Assembly (NCBI RefSeq): GCF_002243175.1
Contig: NZ_NDYF01000012.1
Span: 1-64,000, forward strand
Reading direction: 5' to 3'
From: Finegoldia magna_J
Lineage (GTDB): Bacteria > Bacillota > Clostridia > Tissierellales > Peptoniphilaceae
DNA: 64,000 nucleotides
A model generated the notes under the pieces. That model saw nothing but the letters and a program-made list of their open reading frames with translations, did no database searches and was not told the origin of the DNA. Shown here piece by piece: positions 18,401 to 26,692 of the stretch. Positions within the stretch are counted from its first letter, which is position 1. Every line of letters begins with the position of its first letter. Both the position numbers and the translations under genes were made by a program.

Positions 18401-18971
18401 TTTCTGTAATCATTTTATCGATGATGCTGTCTTTTCTTAGAAGATTATCTGGCAACAATAGTTCGGTGTAATCATTTATTTTCTGGAACATTTCTGGCAA
18501 GTATTGGTTAAGGTCATTACATTGCAATATTAGTAAATACTTGAATAGCTCTTCATCACTACTTTTTTCTTTTAATTCGTATACTTTTTCAAAATCCATA
18601 TTTTCAAATTGAAGATTGATGGCTTCTTGTAATATTTCAGGATTAAGATTGTCACATTCATCTGTGAATACTCTGATATGACTTGGAAGATATCCATTAA
18701 CTTCCATGAATCTTAAAGCTATGAATCTATTAAACCAAGTGTATGCTACTTCTTCAATTACTTGATTGTAGCCTTGTTCTTCAATTTTTTTGATGAGTGC
18801 TTGAAGCTGTGTCTTCTCAGTATTTGTCAATGGTTCATCTGTGAATACTTTCTTGTCAGTAAATGATGTGTTTTCTTCAGATATTCCAAATTCCAATGCT
18901 TTCTGTGATACTTTTTGTATTAGTTCACTTCTTGCGAATGTAGCAAACTTTCTGATTGCATTCTTGTCCAT
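15486..18971 (-). CDS. pglX: BREX adenine-specific DNA methyltransferase PglX
   Basis: A 1161-residue protein starting MDKNAIRKFATFARSELI, the usual type 1 PglX N-terminus. It has the SAM-binding motif DPCMGSGHVLSYLF (about 304) and the N6-adenine catalytic motif NPPY (about 479). A coiled coil near residues 1095-1140 ends the protein. PglX methylates one strand of a short non-palindromic site to mark self DNA; the site here is unknown. The reading frame is full length with no interruption. It lies 10 bases after brxC. Confidence 0.95.
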   Translation of the reverse strand: MDKNAIRKFATFARSELIQKVSQKALEFGISEENTSFTDKKVFTDEPLTNTEKTQLQALIKKIEEQGYNQVIEEVAYTWFNRFIALRFMEVNGYLPSHIRVFTDECDNLNPEILQEAINLQFENMDFEKVYELKEKSSDEELFKYLLILQCNDLNQYLPEMFQKINDYTELLLPDNLLRKDSIIDKMITEIPNEDWTEQVEIIGWLYQYYNEELKDKVFSDLKKNKKITKEKIPAATQLFTPDWIVRYMVDNSLGRLWLEGHPSSELKSKLEYFIEESDQEDDVKNQLNKIRAEYSKLIPQEIKCIDPCMGSGHVLSYLFDVLVMIYESYGIQKREAVASIIQNNLYGLDIDDRAGQLSYFSIMMKACQYDKRFLSRGINHNIYSIKESKNLSPLLIKIFTDGDNELENNLNKLIDQLKDAKQYGSLITVNSVNFELLKNRLNELENNRDILLSEQTINEFEGLINIGEILSGKYDIVVTNPPYMGTSNANGKLSEFLKKNYGVSKNDLFAAFIERCIMFSKNKCYYSMITQHSWMFLTSYEKLRNKLLESSTIICMAHLGTRAFEEIGGEVVQTTIFVNRKSKTPSYKSSFIKLTNYNTSLEKKQKVLEAIKSDSCDYFYETDQSNFEKIPGSPIAYWASDNVIKAFDNGKPIGNVLDVKQGLATADNNRFLRLWQEVDINKCKFNAKSSDELLQSQKKWIPYNKGGQRRQWYGNYDYLVNWEKDGFEIRNFVDKNGKLRSRPQNRDSYFKEAITWGLITSGGFSIRYRSYGGIHDVSGMSAFFNGSLDLYYGLGLMSTKLSDFIFKMLNPTINLQVGDFKNFPVIIHKTKINIVDELVKENIGISKSDWDSFETSWDFGKHPFINGEKTIEQSFNTWNQITQKRFKELKSNEEELNRIFIDIYGLSDEMDEFVDDKDITLYRADVKNDVKSFISYAVGCMMGRYSLDKDGLVYAGGEFNSSNYVSFTADRDGIIPISDDEYFDDDIVHRFIEFVKVIYGEDNLEDNLKFIANALGGKSHSRAVIRNYFIKDFYKDHVKLYKKRPIYWLFDSGKKNGFKCLIYMHRYKKDTIARIRTDYIHEQQSRYRTALADLENRLNDSEGAEKIKLEKERDSIQEKSREILSYEEKIHSLADEMIEIDLDDGVKNNYDIFKNVLAKI

Positions 18972-18981
18972 TGATATCTCC

Positions 18982-21900
18982 TTAATTTATCTTAAATCCA
19001 TCACAATCTTTGAGTTGTTCAACCATGGAGTATTTTACTCTGTCCAAATAGTCTTTGATTTCTTCTACAGAATTAATTTGTTTTGTTGGAAACAATGATT
19101 GTCTGCTTAAGTTTTTGATTTTCTTAGGTTGTGGTGGTTGTGTAGTTGCACTTGTGAATGGTTTCTTTTTATCATTTACTTGTGATGATAAAATCATTTG
19201 GTCAATTGATGACAAGTATTCATCTCTTTTAGTAAAAAGCTGAGATTTCATTCCTTCCAGGGTTGTAATACTATTTTTGTCTGGTATTTGATTTCTCTGA
19301 AATGAGAAATAATCATCGGCTTTATTTGAAACGCTCTTTGCTGAGGTGTTTTTTTCTGCTCTTGAGTGTATTTCTCCTAGACATTGTCTTACATCATTAT
19401 AAAGTTCTTCTCTTTTTGATTCCAACATTTTATCGTGCGATTGTTTTACATAATCTAGTAGTTCATTTAATTGTGGAATCAGAGAATAGTTGAAGTTTTT
19501 ATCAGATGGAATGGTTACAATTTTTCTGATTTTATTTAGGTATTCATACGCTTTTTCATCACGTGATATTGGATCAAGATCATCTCTCATGCTTAATTCA
19601 AACTTGTAGGCTTTATTAAACAATTCAACTTGATTGTCGAAGAATTCTTCAACATTTTTTACATCTTCTAAGTTGTCCAACAGTTCATTCTCATTAGAGT
19701 TTATTGAGTCTATAAATTCTTCATTATCTTTTGATTGATTTAATATTGTCTCTATTAATTTTATTGATCTTACTATTTTATTTTTATCTGGATATTTGTA
19801 TTCAGAGTTATATTTTTGCAATAATTTTTGGTAATGATCGTTTTTTGATTGGAACTTGTCTTTGATGAATTGTATTAGATCGTCTTCATCTTTTGGTATA
19901 TCCATTACATCAAAGTATTCTCTCATGAATGATTTTATTTTTCTTATTTTTATTGGAGAGATTTCGTTTCTTTTTTGGACTTCAACTTTACCAATCTCGC
20001 TTTTTTTCCTAAGCATATCGATAAGTTTCGGATTGTTTCGTTGAATTGTTACTCCTGAGTATTTTATAGTTATTTTTTGATCGTATAAAAGTCTTGCTAT
20101 TACTGATGCTATGTCAATTTCGCGCCATCCATATGGTTTTTTTTGATATCTTGATTGAATGTCTGCCATTGATGTTGGTAGCTTTTTTCTTTGTTGCATT
20201 TCAAGATACTCTTCTACCTTATTCAAGGCTTGTTGGTTTGGAATTGTTCCTTCAATCATGTTTTGTGATCCATTTAAAATCATGTTGATATCTTCGTCTG
20301 TAGTTGAATAGGATGTAATTAAATCAATATCACTGTAAACGTGGCTAATTAGTTGATCCAGCATTTCATTGATTTTATCTACTGGCGTTTTTGAACTTAG
20401 TACAAGCTTTTCACCGTCAGCAAAAAAGTTTCCATCTTGGATGGCTTTTTCAATATCTTCTCGTGCTTGTTTTTCGTATTTGTTTCCGATTTCTTGCTGA
20501 GCTGTTATAATTTGTTGCAATGATGATGGCAGTGAGCTGATGTTTTTTTGCATGATGTATTTTTTGATTTTCATGGCTTGTTCTAGATTTTCGAAATACG
20601 GATAATTTGCCAATACAACAATTGCGTTACCTTTTGATTCGATAAGTATGTCGGATGTTTGATTGCCAATTGTATCTTTTGCAATTGTGTAGGCTTTTAA
20701 TTTCATATCTGAATTAGCCATGCCCATTACTATATCATCTACCATTCTGTCAAATGCAAAATCATTGAGTCCATATCTTCTTTTTCTATTTGTAAATATA
20801 TCTTCAAAAATTATTTCACCTATTCTTTGAACTATGGATGATGTGTCAACAGATGTATGTTTGATTTCTTTGGCGACGTCTTGTTCTTCATCTGTTAAGA
20901 AATTATAAACATCTCCACTTCTAGCAATATAGTTTTGACTTAGTAATCTGTTAAGACTTTGTTTGATTGAGTCTCTTACTGTGATTTTGTCTACGTTTAT
21001 GTTATCAGCCATTAATATTGCAATGTTATCTATATTGCATGGAATGTCATCTACATATCGCAATAAATATAATAATTTTAGTACTTTAACATCTTCTGCT
21101 TTTATTCCGTGATTTTCTTCATCGTCGGCAGCATTTTGGCATCTTTCTATTACTCTTCGGATTGATCCATCTAAAAATGTGTGCGTTGTATCATAAAACA
21201 TATAGAATGGAACTATTGAGTACTCATCTTTGTCTTCAACTTGTATTGCCGATTCTTGAAATCCTGATAACATTGAGCGTTCTCCGCCAGATAAGTGCTT
21301 TCCAGTATTACCATGTTTTCTAATTTCCGAGAATACTTTTTGCATTATAATGAATTGATATGGTACAAATGGAAATATATTGATAAACTCGTCTTCATTT
21401 GAGTATCCTTTAATGTCTAATATAGCCCCATTAAAACTAAACAGATTTCTCATGATGCTTTCATTTTTATTGAATACATCTTTTAAAACAGGCTTTGCTT
21501 CTTCGTTTTTTGTTAATATTCTTTTTTGGATCACTTCATCTGCTGATGATGATGTTAATGAAAGTCTTGTTTTGAATCTGGCTTGAATTCTGGAAAACTC
21601 ATTTTCGCGCGCTTTTATTATTTCATCGATAGATTCTTGTCCCGTGCACATTACCCAAACTTTTCCCTTGCACTCTGTTCCTATTTTCTCAAGTAATGTT
21701 TGTAAGTTAAGAAGTAAACTTGTGTTTGATCCCGTATACTGTCCAACCTCATCTATCATAAATAACAATCTGAAATCGCTTGGCTTGGATTCTACGTATT
21801 CGTTAATCTCTCTAACTAGTTTAGAAATACTCATTTCTATATCTTCATCGGCAGAATTATACCAGCTTCTAGCTGAAGATTCTTCGATACCCATGACTTC

Positions 21901-22533
21901 TACCATCGTTGTTATAATTTCTTCATCATAAAAAGAATATGCTTCCCTGTCAGCGTACCATTCCATGCCACTATTTTCTTTAAATACTTCTCTAAATTTT
22001 TCGAACAAATTTTGTTTATCCAAAAATTGCTCTAATTTCGCTATTTTTAAGTTTTCTCCGTAATATCCTAAGTATTTATAGAATACTTTGGCGAAAACTC
22101 TTAAAACCGCTGTATCATCTTTTCTCACGTCGGATTCCGAGTCAATGTTGAACAATATTGTGTCTGTTTGATTATTTGTTGATTTTTTTATTAACTCAAA
22201 GGTTCCTGGATCTTCAGAAAATTTTGATTCAAATCTATCAATTGTGTATTTTCCACAAACTTCACGATTTTCTAATAAGTAGGATAATATTTTTAAAAAA
22301 TGTGATTTACCACTTCCAAAGAATCCTGATATCCACACTCCTATATCATTAGTAGGATTGTTAAATGAATCTGAATATATTTCAAAGAAAGTTTTAAAGT
22401 GCTTTTTTAGTTCTTTTGTTATAACGTACTCTTCTAATTCTTGTACTATTATTTCATCAACATCTTGATCAACTTTTACTACACCATTTATATTACGGTT
22501 GATGTCGTCCTTAAACATATTTTTGATTTTCAT
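18982..22533 (-). CDS. brxC: BREX P-loop ATPase BrxC
   Basis: This 1183-residue ATPase starts MKIKNMFKDDINRNINGVVKVDQ, as in other BrxC/PglY proteins. Walker A GFFGSGKSHFLK lies near residue 70, and a Walker B-like LLFMIDEVGQYTG lies near 255. The rest is long and helical. BrxC is required for both defence and methylation in characterised BREX systems, probably as a DNA-associated motor or scaffold. It lies 9 bases after brxB. Confidence 0.95.
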   Translation of the reverse strand: MKIKNMFKDDINRNINGVVKVDQDVDEIIVQELEEYVITKELKKHFKTFFEIYSDSFNNPTNDIGVWISGFFGSGKSHFLKILSYLLENREVCGKYTIDRFESKFSEDPGTFELIKKSTNNQTDTILFNIDSESDVRKDDTAVLRVFAKVFYKYLGYYGENLKIAKLEQFLDKQNLFEKFREVFKENSGMEWYADREAYSFYDEEIITTMVEVMGIEESSARSWYNSADEDIEMSISKLVREINEYVESKPSDFRLLFMIDEVGQYTGSNTSLLLNLQTLLEKIGTECKGKVWVMCTGQESIDEIIKARENEFSRIQARFKTRLSLTSSSADEVIQKRILTKNEEAKPVLKDVFNKNESIMRNLFSFNGAILDIKGYSNEDEFINIFPFVPYQFIIMQKVFSEIRKHGNTGKHLSGGERSMLSGFQESAIQVEDKDEYSIVPFYMFYDTTHTFLDGSIRRVIERCQNAADDEENHGIKAEDVKVLKLLYLLRYVDDIPCNIDNIAILMADNINVDKITVRDSIKQSLNRLLSQNYIARSGDVYNFLTDEEQDVAKEIKHTSVDTSSIVQRIGEIIFEDIFTNRKRRYGLNDFAFDRMVDDIVMGMANSDMKLKAYTIAKDTIGNQTSDILIESKGNAIVVLANYPYFENLEQAMKIKKYIMQKNISSLPSSLQQIITAQQEIGNKYEKQAREDIEKAIQDGNFFADGEKLVLSSKTPVDKINEMLDQLISHVYSDIDLITSYSTTDEDINMILNGSQNMIEGTIPNQQALNKVEEYLEMQQRKKLPTSMADIQSRYQKKPYGWREIDIASVIARLLYDQKITIKYSGVTIQRNNPKLIDMLRKKSEIGKVEVQKRNEISPIKIRKIKSFMREYFDVMDIPKDEDDLIQFIKDKFQSKNDHYQKLLQKYNSEYKYPDKNKIVRSIKLIETILNQSKDNEEFIDSINSNENELLDNLEDVKNVEEFFDNQVELFNKAYKFELSMRDDLDPISRDEKAYEYLNKIRKIVTIPSDKNFNYSLIPQLNELLDYVKQSHDKMLESKREELYNDVRQCLGEIHSRAEKNTSAKSVSNKADDYFSFQRNQIPDKNSITTLEGMKSQLFTKRDEYLSSIDQMILSSQVNDKKKPFTSATTQPPQPKKIKNLSRQSLFPTKQINSVEEIKDYLDRVKYSMVEQLKDCDGFKIN

Positions 22534-22542
22534 TTTTCTCTC

Positions 22543-23106
22543 CTATTTTCTATTGAATGCCCTATAGTATGAGCTTGATTCGAATTCACCAAACAATGAT
22601 ACAGTCAATCCATCATACTTACCTGGATAAAGAGCTATAATTGGTAAATCTGTTACTTTCTGAATTTCATTTAATATCATGTGCAATTTTAAAAATGGAT
22701 GGACTCTTCCTACTCCATAAATTATTACAACTTCATTATTCATATGTTTATTATTACTTAAATCCATTTTATCAATAATTTTGTCATAACTGACAACCTT
22801 TTTTATACTATTTAAAAGTGCTTCTTTACCAGATTTTTTTTCTTTCTCTACATATTTATGAATCAATTTTCTATCATTCGATACTTCAATAAATAACTCG
22901 AACAAATCGAACGCCAGAATATTACAATTTTTAAGGGAGTTATCTTGTTTGAGTTTCTCAACAAAATACCTGATTTTCATCTCTTCTTTTGGATCATAAC
23001 AAAATATATTGATGTTTACTTCATTACTAAGCCCTTTTCCTTCAAGAAAATCTGGTTCTTGTATAATTTTTTTTAAATTGTCTAATCTTTCATTTAAATC
23101 TGTCAT
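22543..23106 (-). CDS. brxB: BREX protein BrxB (DUF1788)
   Basis: A 187-residue soluble protein with the DUF1788 pattern: an N-terminal helix MTDLNERLDNLKKII, then VVIIYGVGRVHPFLKLHMILNEI and PIIALYPGKYDGLTVSLFGE near the C-terminus. BrxB is a small essential partner in type 1 BREX with no known catalytic activity. Position between brxA and brxC with 8-9 base gaps confirms the assignment. Confidence 0.93.
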   Translation of the reverse strand: MTDLNERLDNLKKIIQEPDFLEGKGLSNEVNINIFCYDPKEEMKIRYFVEKLKQDNSLKNCNILAFDLFELFIEVSNDRKLIHKYVEKEKKSGKEALLNSIKKVVSYDKIIDKMDLSNNKHMNNEVVIIYGVGRVHPFLKLHMILNEIQKVTDLPIIALYPGKYDGLTVSLFGEFESSSYYRAFNRK

Positions 23107-23114
23107 ATCAATAC

Positions 23115-23744
23115 CTATTCAAAATTATTAAAAGCCTTTAATGCTATGTTATCATTATTATTTACAATTTCTTGTTTTAGTGAATTATCAAGTAAGACTT
23201 TGTTAAGCTTAGTGGAATTTCTGTCGTCAATGTATTTATTTTCTAGCATGACTTTTTTTAAAACTTGCTTTATTTTATTAATTGTGGAATCACTCCAAGA
23301 TGCTACCAATTCATCTTGCTCTTGTAACTGTAAAATAAATACATTTATATCTAAATTGGAAAAATTATAATCATGAGTTGAAAATTTTTGGCCAATAATA
23401 TTAATGAAAAAATCCCATACAATTCTTTGTTGCTTCATCATCGCATATAAGCAGGCTTGTTTTGACGCTTCAGAAGGTGCTTGTGCTATTATTTTTACAA
23501 TTTTTTTATTATTTAGAGAATTTAATCTTTTTAAGCAAACATTTGCTATGTTTTTTAGAGATTTTTCTGTTTTATATTGCAATAAGTTTTCGGAATATAT
23601 TTTATTAATGATTTCTTCATCATCATTAAGTTCTAGCTTTAACTTTGCAGTAATTCTCATTTCATTGAATAAAAACTGTTCTCTCGTCAGACTTCCTGAA
23701 TATGGACTTTTGGATTTTAAGTTTTTTGAATTTTTTGAAACCAT
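23115..23744 (-). CDS. brxA: BREX protein BrxA (DUF1819)
   Basis: A 209-residue basic protein with the DUF1819/BrxA pattern: YSGSLTREQFLFNEMRI at the N-terminus and YNFSNLDINVFILQLQEQDE in the middle. In studied systems BrxA folds like the phage protein NusB-like family and can bind DNA. First gene of the BREX operon, with AGGA before ATG 23744. Confidence 0.92.
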   Translation of the reverse strand: MVSKNSKNLKSKSPYSGSLTREQFLFNEMRITAKLKLELNDDEEIINKIYSENLLQYKTEKSLKNIANVCLKRLNSLNNKKIVKIIAQAPSEASKQACLYAMMKQQRIVWDFFINIIGQKFSTHDYNFSNLDINVFILQLQEQDELVASWSDSTINKIKQVLKKVMLENKYIDDRNSTKLNKVLLDNSLKQEIVNNNDNIALKAFNNFE

Positions 23745-23813
23745 TAATATCCTCCATTTTTTTAAATATATTAAAATTTTTTTACATTCTAAAAGAAATT
23801 ATGTATGCACTAT

Positions 23814-23825
23814 GTAATTATATCA
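23814..23825 (-). promoter_or_regulatory. Promoter of the BREX operon
   Basis: Minus-strand extended -10 TGATATAAT (the TATAAT box is the complement of 23817-23822), with only a poor -35 (TTCATA) 17 bases upstream. Predicted leader of about 65 bases. The 185-base gap before it also holds the CAMP-factor operon terminator. Confidence 0.55.
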
Positions 23826-23861
23826 TTTAATACACGTATTATGAAACTTTTAAATATAAAA

Positions 23862-23891
23862 ATAGGTGCTTTCTAATTAGAATGCACCTAT
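23862..23891 (-). terminator. Terminator of the protease/CAMP-factor operon
   Basis: A long inverted repeat ATAGGTGC...GCACCTAT (23862-23869, 23884-23891) enclosing the palindrome TTCTAATTAGAA, followed by T5 on the minus strand. It separates the secreted-protein operon from the BREX promoter. Confidence 0.88.
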
Positions 23892-23930
23892 TAATAAATA
23901 TTTTGTTAATTTTTCTAATCTTAATAAATT

Positions 23931-24917
23931 TTATTCATAGTAAGATTGGAATTGTTGTACTAATTGAGCTGCGATAACACTTGATGGTCTGATTTTTGCC
24001 AATTCTTCTTTTGCACGGTCAATTGCTTTACCAACTTCAACTCTCTTGTCGCCATGTCTTCTAGCTTGGATAGCTTTGTTCATAGCTTCTTTTAATGTTT
24101 CGATTTCAGTTTTTGTTGCTCTGTAATCTTCGCTGTTTAATGCTTCGAATACTGCTTGGTCTAGTCTGTCGCCTAATTGGTAAATTTCAGCTACAGTTGC
24201 TTGTGGTCTTAATCTTAGAGCAGTAATTTCACTGATTTCAGCGTTTAATTTTTTGATTACTGCATCAGACATATTTTTCAATTCATGATATTTTAATGAT
24301 CTAGCTTTTGCTAATTTGTGATCCAAATCAGATCTTACATAGATGTTTGCAGTATCATTCAATCCAGCATCTGGGTAGCTAAGTAATTTTTGTGATAATG
24401 CTTCGAATTGTGCCATATAAACTTTCATGTCTTCTACTGTGTGGAATGGAGATGCTGCTATTACAAATCCTCCGAAGATGTATTCAGCGATTTCTGCATG
24501 TGCTGCATCTACTTTGTATCTTAATTGAGTTGTAGCAAATCTGATTGCTCTTCCCATTCTTCCTAATAACAATAATCTTTGTGGAATAGATGATAAGTCA
24601 TAAATATCTGCTACTCCCATTCCTACTGCTGTTTGGTCTATTTTTTCGCTAATTTCAAGAGAAGTTTCGTTGAATTTGTCAACCATTTCTTTTTCGTCTT
24701 CTCTTTTAACTTGGATTGAGTTAACTTCGTTTTGAATTGATTTGATTTGTCTTTTGTAAACTTCTGCTTCATCAATTCCTAATTTTTCAGTTTCTTCTGC
24801 GCCTTGAACGATTTCAAGTTTATCTTCTTGTGCATAAGATACTGCTGGCGCTACTGTTCCCAATAACATACTAGATAGTAATACTACTGATAATGCTTTT
24901 TTTAACATATTTTTCAT
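23931..24917 (-). CDS. CAMP-factor homologue (secreted pore-forming-type protein)
   Basis: A 328-residue protein with a signal peptide ending near VSYAQ (residue 30). Residues about 95-280 match the CAMP factor family of streptococci and Cutibacterium: IYDLSSIPQRL, AIRFATTQLRYKV, the SPFHTVEDMK-type segment, LLSYPDAGLNDTANIY and a helical end. CAMP factors are secreted cohaemolysins that oligomerise in membranes, notably sphingomyelinase-treated red cells. There are no Ig-like modules or cell-wall anchor, so it is probably released. It follows a second CAMP-factor gene by 3 bases. Confidence 0.85.
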   Translation of the reverse strand: MKNMLKKALSVVLLSSMLLGTVAPAVSYAQEDKLEIVQGAEETEKLGIDEAEVYKRQIKSIQNEVNSIQVKREDEKEMVDKFNETSLEISEKIDQTAVGMGVADIYDLSSIPQRLLLLGRMGRAIRFATTQLRYKVDAAHAEIAEYIFGGFVIAASPFHTVEDMKVYMAQFEALSQKLLSYPDAGLNDTANIYVRSDLDHKLAKARSLKYHELKNMSDAVIKKLNAEISEITALRLRPQATVAEIYQLGDRLDQAVFEALNSEDYRATKTEIETLKEAMNKAIQARRHGDKRVEVGKAIDRAKEELAKIRPSSVIAAQLVQQFQSYYE

Positions 24918-24920
24918 CTC

Positions 24921-26636
24921 CTAATAATTAAGTTCAAATGTTTTTACTTGGTCTTTTAATTCGATTTTAACGTTGAAATCTTTAACCCATGTTCCAAATT
25001 CAAATCCGTTGTATTTAACTGATGCAACTCCGTTGTTGAAGTAAACGTCTCTTGCGATTGCTTTTTTAGTGTTTGTCACTGTTACTTTTGCTGGTCCGTT
25101 GTACTTTTTACCGTTTTTAGTTGCTTTGAATTCGATTGAGAATATTCCAGCTTTTCTTTCTGAAGGGTTGATTTCTGTTATTTGATATTCGTCTTTGTCA
25201 ACTTTTTTGATTACGTTTAGTTTGAATTTATTAGTTACTCCGTTTTTTGTAGTTGCAGTTATTGTAGTTGATCCTTCTGCAACTGCTTCGATTGTTCCTT
25301 TTTCATTAACTGTTGCAATATCTTCGTTGTCTGATTTGTAAGAAACTTGTTTTTCTAATGCATTTTCAGGGAATACAAATGTCTTTGATGCTAAATCAAA
25401 TGTATCTCCAATTTTTAATGTAGTAGATTTTACTGAGAAACCAATATTTTTAACTTCATAAATATCTTTTCCAACTGAAGAGTTACCTCCAACTACCCCG
25501 CCACCATTTGTATTAGTGTTAAGATATTCTGAGTTTTCTCCAGTGGCTTGTAAGAATGGAATTCCTTCTACGCTGTGACCAGGTTCTACGATATGAAGTT
25601 CAAAGTTTGATTTTGCACAACCATCTTTTGAAACTACTGTAATCATAACAGTTCCTGTTCTTAGTGGAATGATTGTTTTTCCAACGACTCTTGCCATGAA
25701 TGCATTAGATGAGTAGATAAATACTTCTTTGTCTTTAACTTCGTTAGGTCTTACTATTGGGCTGATAGTTGTTGTTTTGTTGATTGAGATGGCTCCCATG
25801 TTGCCTTCTTTAAATTCGATTTTTTCAGCCTTGATTTTTGGTCCAGTAATTTTTTCCATTGCTTCGTGAAGTTTCTTAACTTGGTCGTCTAATTCACCAC
25901 ATTTTACTGTGATTCTAAATTGCAAACCTACTGTTTTTGAAATTTCTTCACTTAATTCTTTTACGATAAATGAATTACCAAATTTTGTTCTTGAAGCACG
26001 TACTTTTTTAGCTTCTCTGATTTCTCTCCAAACTGCAGCTTTTTTGTAAATAGTAGCTATGTCGTTTGGTCCCAAATCAGGATAAGCTAACAATTCTTGT
26101 TCCAATTGGTCAAATTTTTGGATGTAATCCATAATTTGAGCTTCACTAGCAAAAGGATTAACAGCATATAATAATCCAGTTATTATATATTCTGTTATTT
26201 TAGTGTGAGCTGCTACAACTTTGTTAGATAATTCAGTAGATGCAAATCTGATTGCTCTACCAATTCTAATCATCAATTGTACTCTTACTGGAATTGTAGA
26301 TAAATCATAGATTGTGTTTTCTAATGCTCCTACAGCTTCTGCACTTCCTACTGCTTGGCGTTGTTTCATTTCAGCTACTTTAATTTCTTTGTCTAAGAAA
26401 TCATGTGCTTCATAAAACTGATCCATAACTTCCTTGTACTTTTCATCAGCTGGTTCTATGTCTTCAACTGATTTTACAGCTTGTGTCAAACCTTCTTTTA
26501 ATTCTGAAATTTCAAGTTTAGGTTCTTCTTGTTGTACTTCCAAAGAATCTGCGAAAACTTCACTCAAAGGTGCAACAGCTATAAAAGTCATAGCGAACAC
26601 TAAAATCATTGCTAATGATTTCTTTAAATGTTTCAT
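24921..26636 (-). CDS. CAMP-factor homologue with Ig-like domains and a shared C-terminal module
   Basis: A 571-residue secreted protein with a signal peptide to about residue 30. The CAMP-factor region spans about 60-262 (IYDLSTIPVRV, AIRFASTELSNKV, NPFASEAQIMDY, LLAYPDLGPNDIATIY), closer to streptococcal CAMP factor than its neighbour. Two bacterial Ig-like regions follow (about 270-350 and 395-480, the second a BIG2 type with KSDNEDIATVNEKGTI). The last 80 residues (RKAGIFSIEF...YFNNGVASVKYNG) closely match the C-terminus of the upstream protease. No LPXTG motif. It is the middle gene of a three-gene operon. Confidence 0.85.
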   Translation of the reverse strand: MKHLKKSLAMILVFAMTFIAVAPLSEVFADSLEVQQEEPKLEISELKEGLTQAVKSVEDIEPADEKYKEVMDQFYEAHDFLDKEIKVAEMKQRQAVGSAEAVGALENTIYDLSTIPVRVQLMIRIGRAIRFASTELSNKVVAAHTKITEYIITGLLYAVNPFASEAQIMDYIQKFDQLEQELLAYPDLGPNDIATIYKKAAVWREIREAKKVRASRTKFGNSFIVKELSEEISKTVGLQFRITVKCGELDDQVKKLHEAMEKITGPKIKAEKIEFKEGNMGAISINKTTTISPIVRPNEVKDKEVFIYSSNAFMARVVGKTIIPLRTGTVMITVVSKDGCAKSNFELHIVEPGHSVEGIPFLQATGENSEYLNTNTNGGGVVGGNSSVGKDIYEVKNIGFSVKSTTLKIGDTFDLASKTFVFPENALEKQVSYKSDNEDIATVNEKGTIEAVAEGSTTITATTKNGVTNKFKLNVIKKVDKDEYQITEINPSERKAGIFSIEFKATKNGKKYNGPAKVTVTNTKKAIARDVYFNNGVASVKYNGFEFGTWVKDFNVKIELKDQVKTFELNY

Positions 26637-26692
26637 ATTTCCCTCCTATGAACTAAATATTTTATTTAACAATCGGCACTACCCGCTATTGA

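Noticed and set aside
12876..23744. Assignment of the defence locus to DISARM or the original Pgl (BREX type 2) system
   Set aside because: There are no drm genes, no pglW kinase and no brxD; BrxA and BrxB are specific for the type 1-like arrangement.
23745..23930. Signs of a mobile element bringing in the BREX operon
   Set aside because: No integrase, transposase, tRNA gene or flanking direct repeats were found on either side, so horizontal transfer cannot be shown from this window.
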